Part shown: positions 8,042 to 8,080 of the stretch, one piece after another | Layout: each line of letters opens with the position of its first letter | Numbering within the stretch: the first letter of the stretch is position 1 | Assembly: GCA_023428295.1 (NCBI GenBank) | Contig: JAEYYV010000012.1 | Coordinates: 1 to 8,080, forward strand | DNA length: 8,080 nucleotides | Reading direction: 5' to 3' | From: Pseudomonadota bacterium | GTDB lineage: Bacteria > Myxococcota_A > Polyangia > Haliangiales > Haliangiaceae | Translations under genes and position numbers: made by a program | The notes under the pieces: model-generated | Told to the model about the DNA's origin: nothing | Database searches by the model: none | Seen by the model: the letters and a program-made list of their open reading frames with translations, nothing else

Positions 8042-8055
8042 CCACTCGAGAGTGG
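8042..8055. repeat. Inverted repeat CCACTC-GA-GAGTGG
   Basis: Perfect 6-bp arms around GA, with the same GA-centred layout as the element at 7982-7997 but different arms. No T tract follows. It could be an operator or hairpin upstream of a gene beyond the right edge; nothing in the window decides this. Confidence 0.5.
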
Positions 8056-8080
8056 GCAGGATCGCGATCGCCTACACGGG

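Larger units (their letters stand above)
7655..8080. other. 426-bp non-coding tail with repeats and hairpins
   Basis: No convincing gene is seen. Open frames cross it in several phases, but none has a supported start or a recognisable protein, and they arise from GC-rich repeats. Contents in order: a GC hairpin just after the last stop (7667-7681), a stretch with no clear signal (7682-7739), repeat copy 1, a 52-bp spacer, repeat copy 2, then two palindromes. The orientation of the next gene on the right cannot be told. Confidence 0.7.

Noticed and set aside
7620..8045. 141-codon minus-strand frame across the repeats
   Set aside because: It overlaps the 3' end of the oxidoreductase antisense and has no recognisable domain; half of the differences between copies are non-synonymous. 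Not excluded, but unsupported.
8061..8073. Overlapping palindromes GATCGCGATC and GCGATCGC
   Set aside because: Such short GC-rich palindromes are expected often in this base composition and have no supporting context.

Overview
The window is gene-dense, GC-rich bacterial chromosome of the kind seen in Myxococcota and other former deltaproteobacteria. The grounds are a large membrane-anchored Hanks-type Ser/Thr kinase with a periplasmic PEGA domain, a TPR/PEGA protein with a Gly-rich multi-segment membrane domain, and a SahR-type regulator beside ahcY. No 16S or other taxonomic marker is present, so the placement is inferred; a Sandaracinus/Polyangiales-like host is only a guess.

Left part (1-2082, minus strand): a two-gene SAM-cycle operon. 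sahR, an ArsR-type winged helix fused to a methyltransferase-like S-adenosylhomocysteine (SAH) sensor domain, is followed after 18 bp by ahcY (SAH hydrolase), which runs off the left edge. The regulator probably senses the hydrolase's substrate and controls the operon, itself included.

Divergent control region (2083-2232): 150 bp with two back-to-back promoter candidates. The sahR promoter has its -10 element only 7 bp from the GTG start, suggesting a leaderless mRNA, and is overlaid by three copies of CAYGGTG-like direct repeats spaced by about two helical turns. The rightward kinase promoter also implies a very short leader with no Shine-Dalgarno sequence.

Centre and right (2233-7654, plus strand): three overlapping genes: a transmembrane Ser/Thr kinase with a PEGA domain, an exported TPR/PEGA protein with eight hydrophobic half-repeats, and a cytoplasmic molybdopterin oxidoreductase with an N-terminal 4Fe-4S motif. 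The 4-bp and 7-bp start/stop overlaps imply one mRNA and translational coupling. The first two genes look like a cell-envelope sensing pair. The reason for coupling a Mo enzyme to them is unknown and is the most unusual gene arrangement here.

Right end (7655-8080): 426 bp with no convincing gene. It holds a GC hairpin just after the last stop codon, two 94-bp direct repeat copies about 91% identical and 147 bp apart, each foldable into a two-stem structure with pairing kept by the substitutions in the inner stem, and two short near-perfect palindromes.
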